Assembly: GCA_963932145.1 (NCBI GenBank)
Contig: OZ010581.1
Location: 88,401,055-88,465,054, forward strand
Length of the DNA stretch: 64,000 nucleotides
DNA from: Acanthosepion lycidas
Lineage: Eukaryota; Mollusca; Cephalopoda; Sepiida; Sepiidae
Direction: 5' to 3'
The notes under the pieces were generated by a model, which did no database searches, was not told the DNA's origin, and saw nothing but the letters and a program-made list of their open reading frames with translations. The position numbers were made by a program, and so were the translations under genes. How positions within the stretch are numbered: the first letter of the stretch is position 1; each line of letters begins with the position of its first letter. Shown here piece after piece: positions 34,205 through 43,860 of this stretch.

Positions 34205-35220
34205 ATGGTGAAACATGGTTGATGAAAAAGTTCTAACAAATGCTGACACAGAAAATATCAATGGTATTGTGAAAGGAAATGTGCACACTAGAAATATCAA
34301 AGGATATTCGCAGAGATCATGGAATGTTAAAGAGGGCCGTTGAAAATATAACTAAGTTGAGAACTAGAAGGAAATGCTTTAAGAACATGTCTCCTCAAGC
34401 AGCACGGAAAGTAAAGCGAATTATAACCAAACAACTGCTTTGACCAGACTGTAATTGATGTATTCAAGAACAAATGGTGCTGAATACTACACAAATAGGG
34501 ATCTGTCGAGAAATCTCCCAGGTAAACTCCTCTCAGTAAAGCGAATATTTTAAAGCATTAAAATTGGACCAAAAATAATTGAAAATTGACATTTCTAAAG
34601 TAACTTTCAAGGACGAATCACGGATGACACACAATGCAAATGATGGATGGGACAACGGATGGATTTTATATGATGCAGAAGGGCCTGTGACTAAAAGAAG
34701 GGAGCAAAGAGGAGTCAGTGTGATAATATGGGCTGGAACTTTCGACGAAAGCATTAATGGATCATCTATATTGAAGAAGGAGTTAAAGTGAACATTGCTA
34801 ACTATTGCGATTTCATGGACAATATTTATTTGCATGGTACAGTTTGGAAGTGTCCTGTGTATTTATCTACGACAATGCTCCTTCACATGCATCTAAGGTT
34901 GTCCCTGAAATATTTGCGCACAAATGTTTTACAGGAGAGCAGATAATGGAATAGCTACAATGAAGTTCTAATCCGAATCTGATCGAAAATCTATGGTCAG
35001 TTGTGAAGGTGAAATTATATGAAGGTGACCAACATTATAACCGCAAAGCAAAACTATGTGAAGCTATTGAAACCGCCATGAAGTAAATAAAAATAGAAAG
35101 AAAAAAAAGTAAACCACAATCCGCAGTTCAAATACAAATCAGTTATGAAAAGGCACACGCCAGGATACCAAAAAGAAAATTCCCCCAGCAATTTTTAGAT
35201 TCAAGGCAATTCGCATAACC
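34205..35220 (+). pseudogene. Tc1-like transposase relic
   Basis: Forward frames cover most of a Tc1-type transposase. The second helix-turn-helix lies around 34300-34440 (KNMSPQAARKVKRIITKQLL). The DDE domain begins with KDESRM (Asp at 34612-34614), then DGWDNGWILYDAEGPVTKR, then VSVIIWAGTF, then NIANYCDFMDNIY. YDNAPSHAS follows at 34868-34894, and the third catalytic acidic residue sits in ENLW at 34985-34996. A basic tail follows to about 35220. All three catalytic acids can be identified, but at least four frameshifts and stops separate them. The N-terminal helix-turn-helix is weak and the terminal inverted repeats were not located. Confidence 0.8.
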
Positions 35221-35326
35221 GCCGTTGTTCCTTTAAAAAATTTAATTTATGTGCGTCAGTGTTTCATGATTCTAGTTTCTCTATCGATTTGGATGATAAC
35301 GTATATTCCTTTATGTATGTAGGTGG

Positions 35327-35331
<5 letters not shown>

Positions 35332-35382
<51 letters not shown>
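35332..35382. repeat. (TA)n microsatellite
   Basis: Uninterrupted TA tract between the Tc1 relic and the PLE 3' end. Confidence 0.95.
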
Positions 35383-35388
<6 letters not shown>

Positions 35389-35489
35389 GTTTACCAGGCG
35401 TTATTAATAGTCATTCTGTTTAATTATATGTATGCAGTATTCTGTTATGAATCGAGGATCAAAAATTTCAATTAGTAGGTTACTGGTAT

Positions 35490-37017
35490 TGGTATGGATC
35501 TTTATTGGGGGCTCACTTTTTTATTTAAGAGCTTAGGATTATTTATACTTTTCAGGATTATTATTTTTTTCCGAGAGTCATAAATTAAACTTATTGCATT
35601 TTCCGATGAAGGGCTTAGCTTTCGCAACTAATTCCCAGGTGATAATTGAATTTTTATGCTCGCTTGTTAGCTTTCAGAAAAATTTAGAGAGGGAAGTGTT
35701 GTGTTGATATTTGATATGGCCAAATGTCGTTCGTTGGGGGTAGAAGCGTGATTTTGAATTATTTTCCGTAGGCCCACGTCAAATTTCACCTCGTCGCCAT
35801 ATTAAATTTCAGCTTTATAAACTAACGATTTGGACATACAATTACCGTTTAATGGGCAGGATTTTCTATAAAATGCAATTGCAATTATTAGTTACGGGGA
35901 TGTTGTTACTCCGCAGGTTGTTGAAATGCTAGTTTAGAATGGAATTTTTGTGCTGGTCATGTTTTTAGCACAACTGTAGCTAACATTAATGTTATTTTTG
36001 TTGAAGATCTTATTAAGTGTTTATAATGACTACAGTTAAATTAAAAAAAAATCCGATGTTAGTTTTGATGTTTTTGTTGAATGGTGAGTTAAACTATTTT
36101 AAATATTGCGTTTACGACGTTTTGGTTTGTTGGCGTCCTTATTGCTATTTGCTAAGAATTCAAGGTTAATTTTATGGTTACTAAGTTCTAGTGCTTCTAC
36201 TTATTTGCCTTTACATTTGCCAAAATATCCTTATTGCTAGAATGGTGTACAGTCTGTATAGGACGGACTTACGTAAGTTATTCAAAAGTCTAGGATGGTG
36301 TTTATTGATATATTTATGGTTGTATAAATCTTTGGTGTATGGTTTTTGAAGCCCTTTAGATAAGTCAAATGTTACATCCAGCAAATTGTTAATTTTTAGC
36401 CTTGGTGGTGGTGGTGGTGCTGGTGGTAATGCTATATATGGTCTTTGAAGAATTTAATTAAGTCTTTTCTTAGGCGGTCAGCTTTTTGTGAGCTTAATTT
36501 ACGTAGAAGTATAATCCCGTTGTCCCTATATAGGTTTGTGTTTTAATATAAAAAATAGAACTAAGTTGCTAACTATGCCAACTAGCTCGCATTGCTTCTG
36601 CTGAACCAACCTCGCCCATGGCAATATTAAAGTCAGGCTTTTTATGGTTGGTCCACAGGGAACCTTCATGTAACAGAATAGATTTTTGAGACTGTTTAAT
36701 GATGTTAATATCCGTGAGCAACCTATCTGTGATGGATGGGCGGAAGTTGCAAATATCAAATTGTAGAAAGGAACAGTCTCTTATTAAAATTATTGAAACA
36801 ATCTATGGGATCAGCAGTATTATGCCGCAGGTTATCTCCTAAGGCATTTCTCGTATAATTACAGGCTATTTCGATGATTTTTTTTATTTGCTAATTCTAC
36901 CAATATTGTTCTTGGGTGGATTGATTAGCCGGTAATGAGGGTTGTGTTGGAAGCTGTCTTTGTGGTATTTTACTGAAATGAAAGCCTGTTGCTTGTACAG
37001 TTTGTAGACCGTATCGT

Positions 37018-37018
<1 letters not shown>
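35490..37018 (-). pseudogene. Penelope-like element relic: reverse transcriptase plus GIY-YIG endonuclease (lineage 2)
   Basis: Minus-strand frames give a long, ordered set of PLE blocks. The N-side motif lies at about 36900-37018 (ERHAF-like region read as QQAFISVKYHKDSFQHNPHY, RLINPPKNNIGRISK). The FDICNFRPSIT strand is near 36750, then LLHEGSLWTNHK, DFNIAMGEVG and the catalytic box YRDN in place of YRDD (36519-36530). LDVTFDLSKGLQKPYTK follows (about 36360), then RLLNNLRKSVLYRLY. A further C-terminal region contains IFNKNNINVSYSCAKNM (36000), CPLNGNCMSKSLVYKAE (35860) and FDVGLRK, corresponding to the zinc-like Cys and GIY-YIG segments. A proline run from a (GGT)n insertion (36403-36430) sits just before LDVTF. 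Many stops are present. The 5' end is cut at a TA tract (37019). Confidence 0.8.

Positions 37019-37100
<82 letters not shown>
37019..37100. repeat. (TA)n-(GATA)n-(GA)n microsatellite
   Basis: TA to 37060, GATA to 37080, GA to 37100. It interrupts the PLE relic on its 5' side. Confidence 0.95.
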
Positions 37101-37189
37101 TAGATAAATAGATAATGTTGTCTCAAGTTTTGATGATTAAATGCGCTTCTTCGCTTAATTTCATGCATAAGTTATTCTTGAATATGTAC

Positions 37190-37190
<1 letters not shown>

Positions 37191-37223
<33 letters not shown>

Positions 37224-37225
37224 AT
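37191..37225. repeat. (TA)n-(TG)n microsatellite
   Basis: Short TA then TG tract. Confidence 0.9.
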
Positions 37226-38279
37226 GCGCGCGTGGTGGGTGCATGTGTGATGTGTGTGTGGAAATTGTATGACAAAAAGGAAGAAGTTTACTTGTGAGGG
37301 ATTTCGTCCTTCAGGATTTAATCTAGCAAGATTTATTATGCTGGTAGGACTTTACATACACGTGACAGAATGGTGATGAGTGCTAGGAATTTCAGAGTCT
37401 TTTTTCTATCTTTTGAGTTTTTCCTTTTTACTCCCATCACTTGCATAAGTAGAAATTTCACATTCAGATAGTGTGTGTGTGTGTGTGTGTCCTTGCGCGC
37501 GTGCGCCGCGCGTAAATCAACAATAAAACCCGCTGGATTTGCGATTTTTAAAAGTGTTAAAATTCTTTTAGCACATTTATACAGAAATATTTCATGAGTT
37601 AATATGAATGGTATATATACTTTTTGTGAATATATACAGTCAATATAATACAGAAAAAATATCAACTATTTTTTTTAATACTTAACCTTAGACAATCATC
37701 ATCCTGTTAATCATTCGCAAATATTTGTAATGGTGAAATCCATGCTATTATGATTTTGGCTTATTATCGTATGGCTGTTTTTAAACTCGATTGTGAATAT
37801 CCCGCCATCAATATTTTTAGGGTTTTCGCGCCGTTTGCTGCTCATGAATATGTAATAGTTTACTTAGTCTCGCGTTTCTTTTGTTAACATGTCAGAAGGT
37901 CCATGAATATAAGATGTATCGAAGTGTCAAATACATCTTTTAGATAAGCGGAACAGTTTCTTTTTTCCGACGCATGCATTCTATCGACGTCACTGTTGTT
38001 TTCATCTTAACATCTCACGGGTCAACTTAACAGCCAGAGTCGACTGATAATGTGATAGATGCGTGACGATCAAAAGAAATAACTTTTGTCTGTTTGAACT
38101 TTGCCAATCGATCAAGTCTTGAAATTAAGACACAATACTCTTGCTTCCACCAGTCATAAGATGATGCTAGAAGAGGAAACTCATGTAAAAGTATGTTTTA
38201 CTTCGATAAAGATCGCATGGCCTTCATATTTTTATACTTTTTATTGTCAAAATATATTTACCTACTACAAGCATAAACA

Positions 38280-38283
<4 letters not shown>
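37226..38283. other. No recognisable gene
   Basis: Mixed AT-rich sequence with a (TG/CA) run at 37471-37490. Nothing assignable. Confidence 0.4.
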
Positions 38284-38340
<57 letters not shown>

Positions 38341-38349
38341 CATACATAC
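38284..38349. repeat. (TA)n-(CATA)n microsatellite
   Basis: About 50 bp of TA followed by four CATA units. Confidence 0.95.
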
Positions 38350-39105
38350 CTGTAGGCATGAAGGTATGTATATCATAGTACTGAAGTATAGAGTGGAAAT
38401 AAAAGAGGAGAGAGATGATTGAGTGGAACCCCGTAATCTTTGACTGTAGTGGAAACTGTCTTTGCTGCTACTTCCTGACCAGGTAATATAGAAATAGAGA
38501 TTGTTATCGCAAGTCACAAAAGAACTTTTCCGCCTGACATCGTGATATGCCTGCCATGAGTTATTATTGTATATCTATTGAATTTTCACAACTCAGGAAG
38601 AAAAAGATATACACTTTCATTATTGAAGTGTATCAAAGAGATGGAGAAAAAACATTTGAAGTTGAAATTCCAACTTGCTTGGCCGATGCCGTATTCTGTA
38701 CTGTTAAACTTGACATCAGCCTATCTTCCTTTTCGATCTTACTCTCTTTATAAATACATACATATGTATAAAGATATGTTACATATAGCTGTGTAATTGT
38801 ATATTATAAATACTTTTGTTTACATATAAGTATATGTATATATTCTGGGGATTGACAAATAAAGTATAAATATGTATGGATGTGTGTCTGCTTGCTCGTG
38901 TATATCTGTGTATGAGTCGGTTTAGTCATGATAGTTTCAATGAATGAAAGACTGATAAATTATAGAATGATAGAGAGTTATGAAACAATAATAACATATT
39001 CAGGTGTATAGAATGATTTGCATATGAAAATTAAACTTCTCTATATTTCTATTACTTTATTAAAAATGCGTTGCGTTTTGTTTGTTTTCATAATATAAAT
39101 TGACA

Positions 39106-39109
<4 letters not shown>
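38350..39109. other. No recognisable gene
   Basis: AT-rich; two overlapping frames of 68-72 codons at 38547-38796 lack family resemblance. Confidence 0.4.

Positions 39110-39158
<49 letters not shown>
39110..39158. repeat. (TA)n microsatellite
   Basis: TA tract about 90 bp left of the large palindrome. Confidence 0.95.
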
Positions 39159-39159
<1 letters not shown>

Positions 39160-39249
39160 CCAAGTATATGATTGGTGTATATGGAATGAATTCCAATAAC
39201 CAACAATTACTATTCTTAAAAGAGTGCTCAATACAAAGTAGAGCAGATA

Positions 39250-39479
39250 TAATTATTTATTTTTAAAGAAAAAAAATTTATAACATAAATATGTTATAAA
39301 ATCACTACAAAAATAGCCATTTTCTTTCAACACCCTCGGTGTCTTATCAAGTGATGACGTTGAATTTACATTCAACGTCATCACTTGATAAGACACGGAG
39401 GGTGTTGAAACAAAATGGCTATTTTTGTAGTGATTTTATAACATATTTATGTTATAAATTTTTTTTCTTTAAAAATAAA

Positions 39480-39485
<6 letters not shown>
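39250..39485. repeat. 236-bp near-perfect palindrome (115-bp arms, 6-bp centre)
   Basis: The left arm (39250-39364) and right arm (39371-39485) are reverse complements with about two mismatches (cattttctttc against cattttgtttc, and cctcggtg against cctccgtg). The centre is tttaca. The inner arm is of mixed composition (gtcttatcaagtgatgacgt) and the outer arm is AT-rich. It would extrude as a cruciform or be transcribed as a long hairpin. It has no coding capacity. The arms run into TA-rich sequence, and a (TA)n tract follows immediately, which fits a foldback MITE with TA target preference. Confidence 0.9.

Positions 39486-39572
<87 letters not shown>
39484..39572. repeat. (TA)n microsatellite
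   Basis: About 88 bp of uninterrupted TA directly continuing the right arm of the palindrome. It is the longest TA tract in the window. Confidence 0.95.
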
Positions 39573-39576
<4 letters not shown>

Positions 39577-39728
39577 TAGATGAAACGAATTAAATCCGAT
39601 AAATATTTCCCGTTTATACGTTATTTTTATGGATACAACTTATTTGAGTAAATACTCTGTTTTAATTAAACAGTATTAATTACATTAATCAACCTGAATA
39701 GAAATTTCGGAAAAGATATGAGTTTTTA

Positions 39729-39803
39729 GACAGGAATCGAACCTGTATCCCATGCGGTAGGCCTCATATATTCTGACGTGCTGTTCAGCCATTCAGCCAC
39801 ATA
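39729..39803 (-). repeat. tRNA-like sequence (SINE head or tRNA pseudogene)
   Basis: On the minus strand a box A-like D-arm region (tggctgaatggctgaacagc) is followed by a TCA/TGA-closed anticodon-loop-like stretch and a longer variable region. A strong T-arm with box B follows (caggttcgattcctg, including ggttcgattcc). The acceptor arms do not pair, so it is not a functional tRNA. The order and spacing fit a tRNA-derived SINE 5' part. The extended variable region recalls Leu/Ser-type tRNAs. Confidence 0.6.
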
Positions 39804-40349
39804 GAAATTTCCGGATAGCAAATTACTGCTTATAAACACACATATTTGACATATCTTTCTCGATACTTCATTTCTGCTCGGAAACGTAACCTAATATAAA
39901 CAATAATGGGATACAGGTTAGTAGTTCGCTCATTAATCCCGTCCTCTGATTCGTAGTTGTTGATTTTCGATGTTCTATGCCATTTGAGTTGACATTTAAA
40001 ACATTTTAACATCTCTTCTGATATCTCCGATTCGGGAGGTTATTTGTATTCGATGACGTTAGACTTTCCTTTAAAAAAATATGACATCCCCATTTTGGCT
40101 TTTCTTGCTTTATATTAACGAACAAGTTTGCACGAATAATTACCAGTGCTATCAGATTTCGATAGATCATTTTTGATGACTGCAATTGCATTGCCATCAC
40201 TAATATGTTGTACACATTTTACAGTATTTAATGCTAAAGCTCTATTTATTGGACATCAAAAAGTGCATATATAAATGGTTTCGTCATTATGATTGTCTAT
40301 AAAGAATAACTTAGTTTTTAACGCACAGATGTTCAAGGTTTCCATGCAT
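39804..40349. other. No recognisable gene
   Basis: AT-rich, frames of 60-69 codons on the minus strand without family resemblance. Confidence 0.4.
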
Positions 40350-40720
40350 TTTTGAGTCACTTATTTTGGCGTAATAAACTCATCATAAAAAAACTCACAC
40401 TATACTCGAGTATATATGGTGCTTGTCTTTAGTATCCCCAATTTGCAGTTCGTATATTGGGATGTTACTTTAGGTAACAAACATATATTATATTTTCTTA
40501 CAATCCATTCTTCTTTGTTTCTTTTACCTCATGTCGGTCCTTCTGTAGTTTCCTTTATGTGTCTGCTATCAACACTGTCATCTGTATATCTAATATTGTT
40601 GAAATTTTGGCCGTCAATAAGAAATAGAACTTTTTATTCTCTTATGGTCGCTTCACTATAACAGTTGTGACTGTAGTGTAATAACGGAATTATTCTCGAA
40701 ATTTCCAAGTCAATAGAAGA
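40350..40720 (-). pseudogene. LINE-B RT fragment with attached MITE end
   Basis: On the minus strand the catalytic region is readable around 40560-40680: LLIDGQ-like text, then NNIRYTDDS with YTDD at 40577-40588. Downstream come EEWIVRKYNICLL and YELQIGDTK. It aligns along its length with 42660-42930 of the next copy, with frequent substitutions. At 40380-40421 the homology ends in the right terminal repeat of the same MITE that interrupts the 41865-43860 copy. The rest of the LINE is missing on both sides. Confidence 0.65.
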
Positions 40721-41864
40721 AACTTGAGCTTAAGGTTTTTTTTTAACCGATTTATGTTTCTGAAAGTATCTTCATTTTGATAACAAATTGATGCATTCAC
40801 AAATGAATTACATCAAATTTTATATACAGCAGCTTTGTTATTTTGCATGCTTTTGAATTTCATCTAGGGTTTCTTAGTATTTCATTGGTCTCTTTGAAAT
40901 GATGCTTATCATATTCTTGCCAAAAAGCGGTTTAATTTGGATCTTAAGTGATTAGATACCAGAATTGACTTTCAATGGTTAAACAATTATTGCGTTTTGG
41001 AGGAGTTTGCCAGTGGGTCACTGGGAAGAAAATAATATTATTTCTGCTTCTGTGGTCTCTTTGTTGGTTTCCTAAATTGCTTTCATTATATAAACATATT
41101 TTATTTTTGATAGTTTCCAGGAAAATCATTTGGAAAAGAGTCATAAATTACAGATAAAACTTCTTTTTGGTTGAGGTTTACGAGTCATTTGTTTATAGTG
41201 ATAAAAAATTTATTTGTTTTATTGATATTTCGAAAACATTTACAGTTATAATCGATCAAATCATTTCGAACTTAATTGTTTCCCCCAGAAGGTGATGATA
41301 ACACTCTTTAATTGACTCAAGGCTTTTCCCACGGATGATCTAATTGGAAATATTTTGAAACTTCTGTACAATATTGATTTCTTGAAATGTTACTGTTCAA
41401 TATTTTCTGAAGTTCTTATATTTATGTTCATTTTTTGTCATTTATTCGTCCTTTATTCTAAGTGGAGGACGAGATAAGACGATAGGCATCTGTTGTGGCT
41501 AGAAATATTTCTCATTTGGAGTACAGCTTGTGGATGCCAAGAACTTTCAATGCATTTTTCAATAAGATGATTGTGTTTCGAGCGTGAATTTGTCTGATGC
41601 CTGGTTTTATCGCAAAATACTACAAAGGTGAAAATATGGAAATTACTAAAATATACAGAACAGACGAGATTGAAATAATTGCACGAATTTTTCATCTGGA
41701 TTATCTTATTTCGTAGTAAACCAACTATCGGCAGATATGCAGCCAAACTATGATTAATTAAAACAATAGTCTCATGAAATGGAAATAAATAGGAAATTAT
41801 ATCTTGTCACTTGTCAAAGATAAGAACAATTACTAGAGATTCAAATCGAAAGAAAAGTAACCAG
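40721..41864. other. No recognisable gene
   Basis: Frames up to 97 codons (41453-41746, minus) have no motifs I can name. It separates two LINE-B copies of the same orientation. Confidence 0.4.
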
Positions 41865-42437
41865 TCGAGCTCATACTTCTTCTTTTATGTGCAATGTCCC
41901 TACAGGAAGTGGTTGATCATGATTTTCTACAATTTCCTGTTTCTTATAGTAACGTTTATTTTTTTTGTCTATCTCTTCTAATAACTTTTCTACCAACCAC
42001 TTATAAGACCTTGTTAAGCAGATTATGCGCTTTTTCCCTCTGTTCTTCTTGCGTTCAGTATTTCCTCTGAGTGCCAAATTCTCCAAGCCCTCTTTTCTCA
42101 TTGTGCCCTGGGAATTTTAACTCGCTTTCTGATTCTAAATATTATTGTTATTTTTGTTTCCATTTTCCCTAATACTCTGTTGTTTTCGTTCACATATTCA
42201 GGTTATGGTATTCTCAGCATCCTTCTGTAACGCCACATTTATGTTGCCCCATGTTTCTTCTTCATCTGTGATGAAATTGCCCAACATTCACTACCGTATA
42301 GGAGCACCAATATTACATAACGATTCATTACTCTTTTCTTTGTAACGAAAACTTTCTTTCTTAATACTTTTTTAGCTTTTGGAATTCATCTTTCGCTATC
42401 TCAATTCGCCTTCCTTGATATTTATTTTTTTATTCGT

Positions 42438-42660
42438 ATCGTATATTCTCGCGTATAAGCCGACTTCATGTACAGTGAAACTCCTGAATTTTCTGCACCA
42501 ATTTTAACTCCAACAGAATACAATTACCAGCAAGCAGTCACCGAAAATTCAGGATATTTAACTTCTTGAAAACAATTACCTGTATATTATTCGACCCTTC
42601 ATTTTTTTGCGTAATAAACTCATCATAAAAATTCTTACTATAATCGAGTATATACGGTAC
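42438..42660. mobile_element. 223-bp MITE inserted in LINE-B
   Basis: Terminal inverted repeats of about 25 bp: gtatcgtatattctcgcgta at the left and, reverse-complemented, gtaccgtatatactcgatta at the right. It splits the LINE-B RT from its C-terminus. The termini resemble a widespread family of short elements with CGTATA...CTCG ends. It contains no transposase. A partial copy (right end only) lies at 40380-40421. Confidence 0.7.
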
Positions 42661-42941
42661 TTGATTTTGGGATCTCTAGTTCACATTTCGAATATTGGGC
42701 TGCTTTAGATGACAAACATACATTCTGTTGTCTTACAATTCATGTTTAATCAATTCTCGCTTTTCTTTACGATCTTAAGTCAGACTTTCTGTAGTTTCCT
42801 TTATGTGATGCTATCAACGCTCATCTGTATATTTAATGTTTTTAAGATTGTGGCCGCTGACAGTGAACAGATAATAATGCAGCAAGTATCGCTTCACTAT
42901 AACAATTGTGACGGTTGAGTAAATCCATTGAGAACACACGT

Positions 42942-43020
42942 TTTTATCTTACGCCCCTTTTCATTTATGTGTAGTTCAGCATTTTATCTTACGCCCCTTT
43001 CATTTATGTGTAGTTCAGCA
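42942..43020. repeat. 40-bp tandem duplication
   Basis: The unit ttttatcttacgcccctttt...gttcagca occurs twice head to tail (42942-42981 and 42982-43020), differing by one T. It lies within the LINE-B RT relic and adds a frameshift. Confidence 0.9.
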
Positions 43021-43860
43021 TTTTCATCCATATGCAAGAGATTTGCTACCAGTAATGAATTTTGGATTATTCTAAAACCTTTCAAATATACGTCAAGCTT
43101 ATCTAGTAGGTCAAACACTTCGTTGTGTTATACTTTATCAAAATTTTTGCATATTTTATAGAACATAGGTAAACATCCTTTAGCATTTTTATTGCTCTTT
43201 CTGAAACAATTTTGAACATAAATATAATAACCTTTGTTCCAATATCTTGTTCATGTTCTTGTCTTGTTTCTGGCCTAATTCAATTATATGCTCTATTCAT
43301 CCGAATTCCTATGATAATTCACGTTATGCGACTTATTACCGCTGACTGTACGATGAAATTCTCATTCTTTTCCCCAGGTTTCTTAGGCAGATCTATGAAA
43401 ATATAACTTATAAGGTCCCCCAGTATATCACCACTGTCGTATATGTCAATTTCGAAATCATATAAAGCTGTCAGTATATCTACTACAATCTCATCTGGTC
43501 TTGCTACTTTGTTCATATTCAACTTGGCGCTTGTCTTTTTCCCCTTTAGACTTTAATATGTCTGGTCCTTTTATGTTTTTCTTTTCTTCTACTTTGTCGA
43601 AGAATTCTCCGATCTATTCTTTCCATCAACTAAATATTGACTTTCTCTTTTTTCAGCGTTTCTTCTTTTGATTTTATACAAAATCTTGATAACATCTTTT
43701 ATCCTTTCATTTCTCTTATACGTTTATGCATACTACCTATTCTGTAATGCTCATTCTTTATAATTCTGCCCCCTTTTTACTGGGCCAGTCTTCTTTCTTG
43801 CGTGAATTTGTTTCCAATTTCTTTGTTTAATATAATATCCTGGATTTGTATTGTCCTCAG

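Larger units (their letters stand above)
41865..43860 (-). pseudogene. LINE-B relic: RT domain to 3' end, interrupted by a MITE
   Basis: The longest minus-strand LINE-B copy. In order from 43860 down: a connector with FDKVEEKK and GPDILKS (43600), then MNMNKVARPDEIVVDILTAL (43522), IYDSGDILGDLISYIFIDLP, FDKVQHNEVFDLLDKLDVYL (43130) and FRIIQNSLL. The palm block ends GVRQGC-like, then CYSEAIL (42890). The catalytic box has decayed to YTDE (42820-42831). After the MITE (42438-42660) come RIEIAKDEFQKLKKVLRKKV (42400), a WAIS...MKKK block (42230), MRKEGLENLALRGNTERKK (42101) and the terminal segment GTLHIKEE with the tail at 41870. It contains a 40-bp tandem duplication at 42942-43020. Frameshifts and the lost second aspartate rule out activity. 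The endonuclease is missing. Confidence 0.85.

Noticed and set aside
37296..37325. Minus-strand aatcctgaaggacgaaatcc, resembling a hammerhead core
   Set aside because: The CTGA and CGAAA parts are present but A9 and all of stem II are missing, so a hammerhead fold cannot be drawn. It could be an eroded motif upstream of the PLE, but the evidence is too weak.
39729..39803. Functional tRNA gene
   Set aside because: The acceptor stem does not pair and the anticodon arm is only three pairs, so it is listed as SINE-like.
41160..41340. Possible forward-strand RT-like stretch (FIDISKTF)
   Set aside because: A few residues resemble an RT palm block, but no neighbouring motifs support it.
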